Shown here in pieces: positions 63,020 through 64,000 of a DNA stretch of 64,000 nt; positions within the stretch are counted from its first letter, which is position 1; every line of letters begins with the position of its first letter. Below the pieces are notes generated by a model that did not search any database, was not told the origin of the DNA, and worked only from the letters and a program-made list of their open reading frames with translations. Source of the stretch: Sphagnum compactum (taxonomy: Eukaryota; Bryophyta; Sphagnopsida; Sphagnales); assembly GCA_965153455.1 (NCBI GenBank), contig OZ234496.1:7945207-8009206 (forward strand), given 5' to 3'. Position numbers and translations under genes: made by a program.

Positions 63020-64000
63020 ATGACAACGACGACGACGACGACTACAGCAGCAACGACAGGAGCTGCTGCGTGCATGGGAACCAGCACCTGCGAGGCCGTG
63101 GAAGAGTGGCAGGATATAAAGGAGGAGCAGCCAGCTGCTGCAGCAGAGCAACAACAGAGCAACTGGCTGCCTCCCGGCTTCCGCTTCCATCCTACCGACG
63201 AGGAGCTGGTGAGCTACTACCTGGCCAAGAAAGTGCGCAACTTCAGCTTCGCCGGCCATGCCATAGCTGAAGTTGACCTCAACAAGTGCGAGCCTTGGGA
63301 TCTCCCTGGTACTCAGCCTCTCTCATGCTCCTCCTGGGACACACTCTCTCACACATCCGCTGCAGCTCATGAAGCAGCTCTTCTCGTCATCATGCCATCT
63401 GAGCTTCTCTAAATTCTCTTGGTGCTGGTGGGTTACAATGATCTTGGTTGCAGAGAAAGCTAAGATGGGAGAGAGGGAGTGGTACTTCTTCAGCTTGCGA
63501 GACAGGAAGTACCCGACGGGGATGCGGACCAACAGGGCGACGGATTCAGGCTACTGGAAAGCTACTGGTAAGGACAGAGATGTGATGAGCAGCAGCAGCA
63601 GCAACGGAAGCAGCCGAAGCAGATCACCGCCGCAGCTGGTGGGCATGAAGAAGACGTTGGTTTTCTACATGGGCCGCGCACCCAAAGGCGAGAAGACCAA
63701 CTGGATCATGCATGAGTATCGACTGGAAGGCGATCATTCCTGCAACAACAACACCCATCATCGCGGCATTCCCAAGGTGCAACACACCACCATCGCCCCC
63801 TCCTCAGTCTTTTTCTTGTTCTGTTCTTGCTTCTTGTTCTTGTTCTTGTTCTTCTTTTGTTGCTTCTTCTGTTGTGTCTTCTTGTTCTTGTTGTTGCTTT
63901 GAGTGAGGGTTTGAACATACAGTCTTGCAAGAGAATTGAAATACAGAGACTGGGTTTTTTGGTGGTGGTGATGGGTGGGTGGAGTGCAGGATGAATGGGT
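63020..64000 (+). CDS. NAC-domain transcription factor (5' part, continues past window)
   Basis: Plant-specific nuclear DNA-binding regulator. Coding exons are 63020-63308, 63454-63776 and 63990-64000 (continues). Splice sites are GT-AG and frames join. The start is the only upstream in-frame ATG. Residues 1-48 are low-complexity (poly-Thr, Ala, Gln). The NAC domain then shows subdomain A '[19 protein letters not shown]', B '[16 protein letters not shown]', then '[20 protein letters not shown]', C '[19 protein letters not shown]', D '[20 protein letters not shown]', then '[11 protein letters not shown]', and E beginning 'DEWV' at the last bases. The first two introns sit at the usual NAC positions. 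The pattern suits the NAM/CUC-like group, but the variable C-terminus (and any miR164 site) lies outside the window. A Ser/Arg-rich insert of about 15 residues separates subdomains C and D. Confidence 0.96.

Noticed and set aside
63309-63453. Read-through of NAC exon 1 into its intron
   Set aside because: Conserved splice sites at 63308 and 63454 restore the canonical NAC domain; the open extension is intron sequence.
1-64000. tRNA, rRNA, CRISPR array or prokaryotic operon
   Set aside because: I scanned for tRNA B-box motifs, rRNA blocks and regularly spaced repeats with unique spacers and saw none that hold up; gene structure is eukaryotic.

Overview
This window is nuclear DNA from a land plant. 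The evidence is spliced genes with GT-AG introns, a NAC-domain transcription factor (a family of land plants and their closest algal relatives), plant-type TTTAGGG telomere-like motifs, Ty1/copia, CACTA and Harbinger transposon remains, and many (CT)n/(GA)n microsatellites. Gene-poor, AT-rich spacing filled with decayed copia elements, plus unusually long G or C runs, would suit a large genome such as a fern or another seed-free plant. That taxonomic guess is inference only; no organelle or marker gene is present.

Four protein genes are supported. (1) An intronless-CDS F-box/kelch gene, + strand, 12003-13637, with a long GC-rich 5' leader interrupted by a roughly 1 kb intron. (2) DENR (density-regulated protein, the MCT-1 partner in translation re-initiation), + strand, eight coding exons at 21863-25767, which join in frame to 194 residues. 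(3) An inositol polyphosphate multikinase (IPK2/IPMK), - strand, seven coding exons at 31436-29301, with one weak exon junction and an N-terminus that runs through a GA microsatellite. (4) A NAC transcription factor, + strand, starting at 63020 and cut by the window end exactly at the start of its third exon. The genes are unrelated housekeeping, signalling and regulatory loci; nothing suggests a cluster or common pathway.

Layout: 1-4150 is a decayed copia element split by a 2.2-kb AT-rich block. 4150-8460 has minus-strand transposon-like coding relics. 8.5-13.6 kb is the F-box/kelch locus. 16-20.2 kb is a second decayed copia element. A 154-bp CACTA-type MITE with TAA target duplication lies at 20744-20897. 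DENR (21.5-25.8 kb) and IPK2 (29.3-31.4 kb, leader probably reaching further upstream) follow. 33.7-36.9 kb is a chain of four different tandem-repeat arrays. 37-62 kb holds no recognisable intact gene. It contains a dead Harbinger transposase (42.7-43.3 kb), two copies of an unidentified GC-rich retroposon-like element (46.6 and 54.4 kb), a direct duplication (50.3/54.3 kb) that preserves the empty target site of one of them, and an inverted duplication (52.4-53.1 / 58.8-60.8 kb). The NAC leader region (61.9-63.0 kb) is packed with microsatellites.

I did not find a clear new multi-gene system. The most novel items are the GC-rich element with its 13-bp target duplication and empty site, the IPK2 start codon that is one GA unit out of frame, and a repeat family shared by DENR intron 1 and the 34-kb tandem array.
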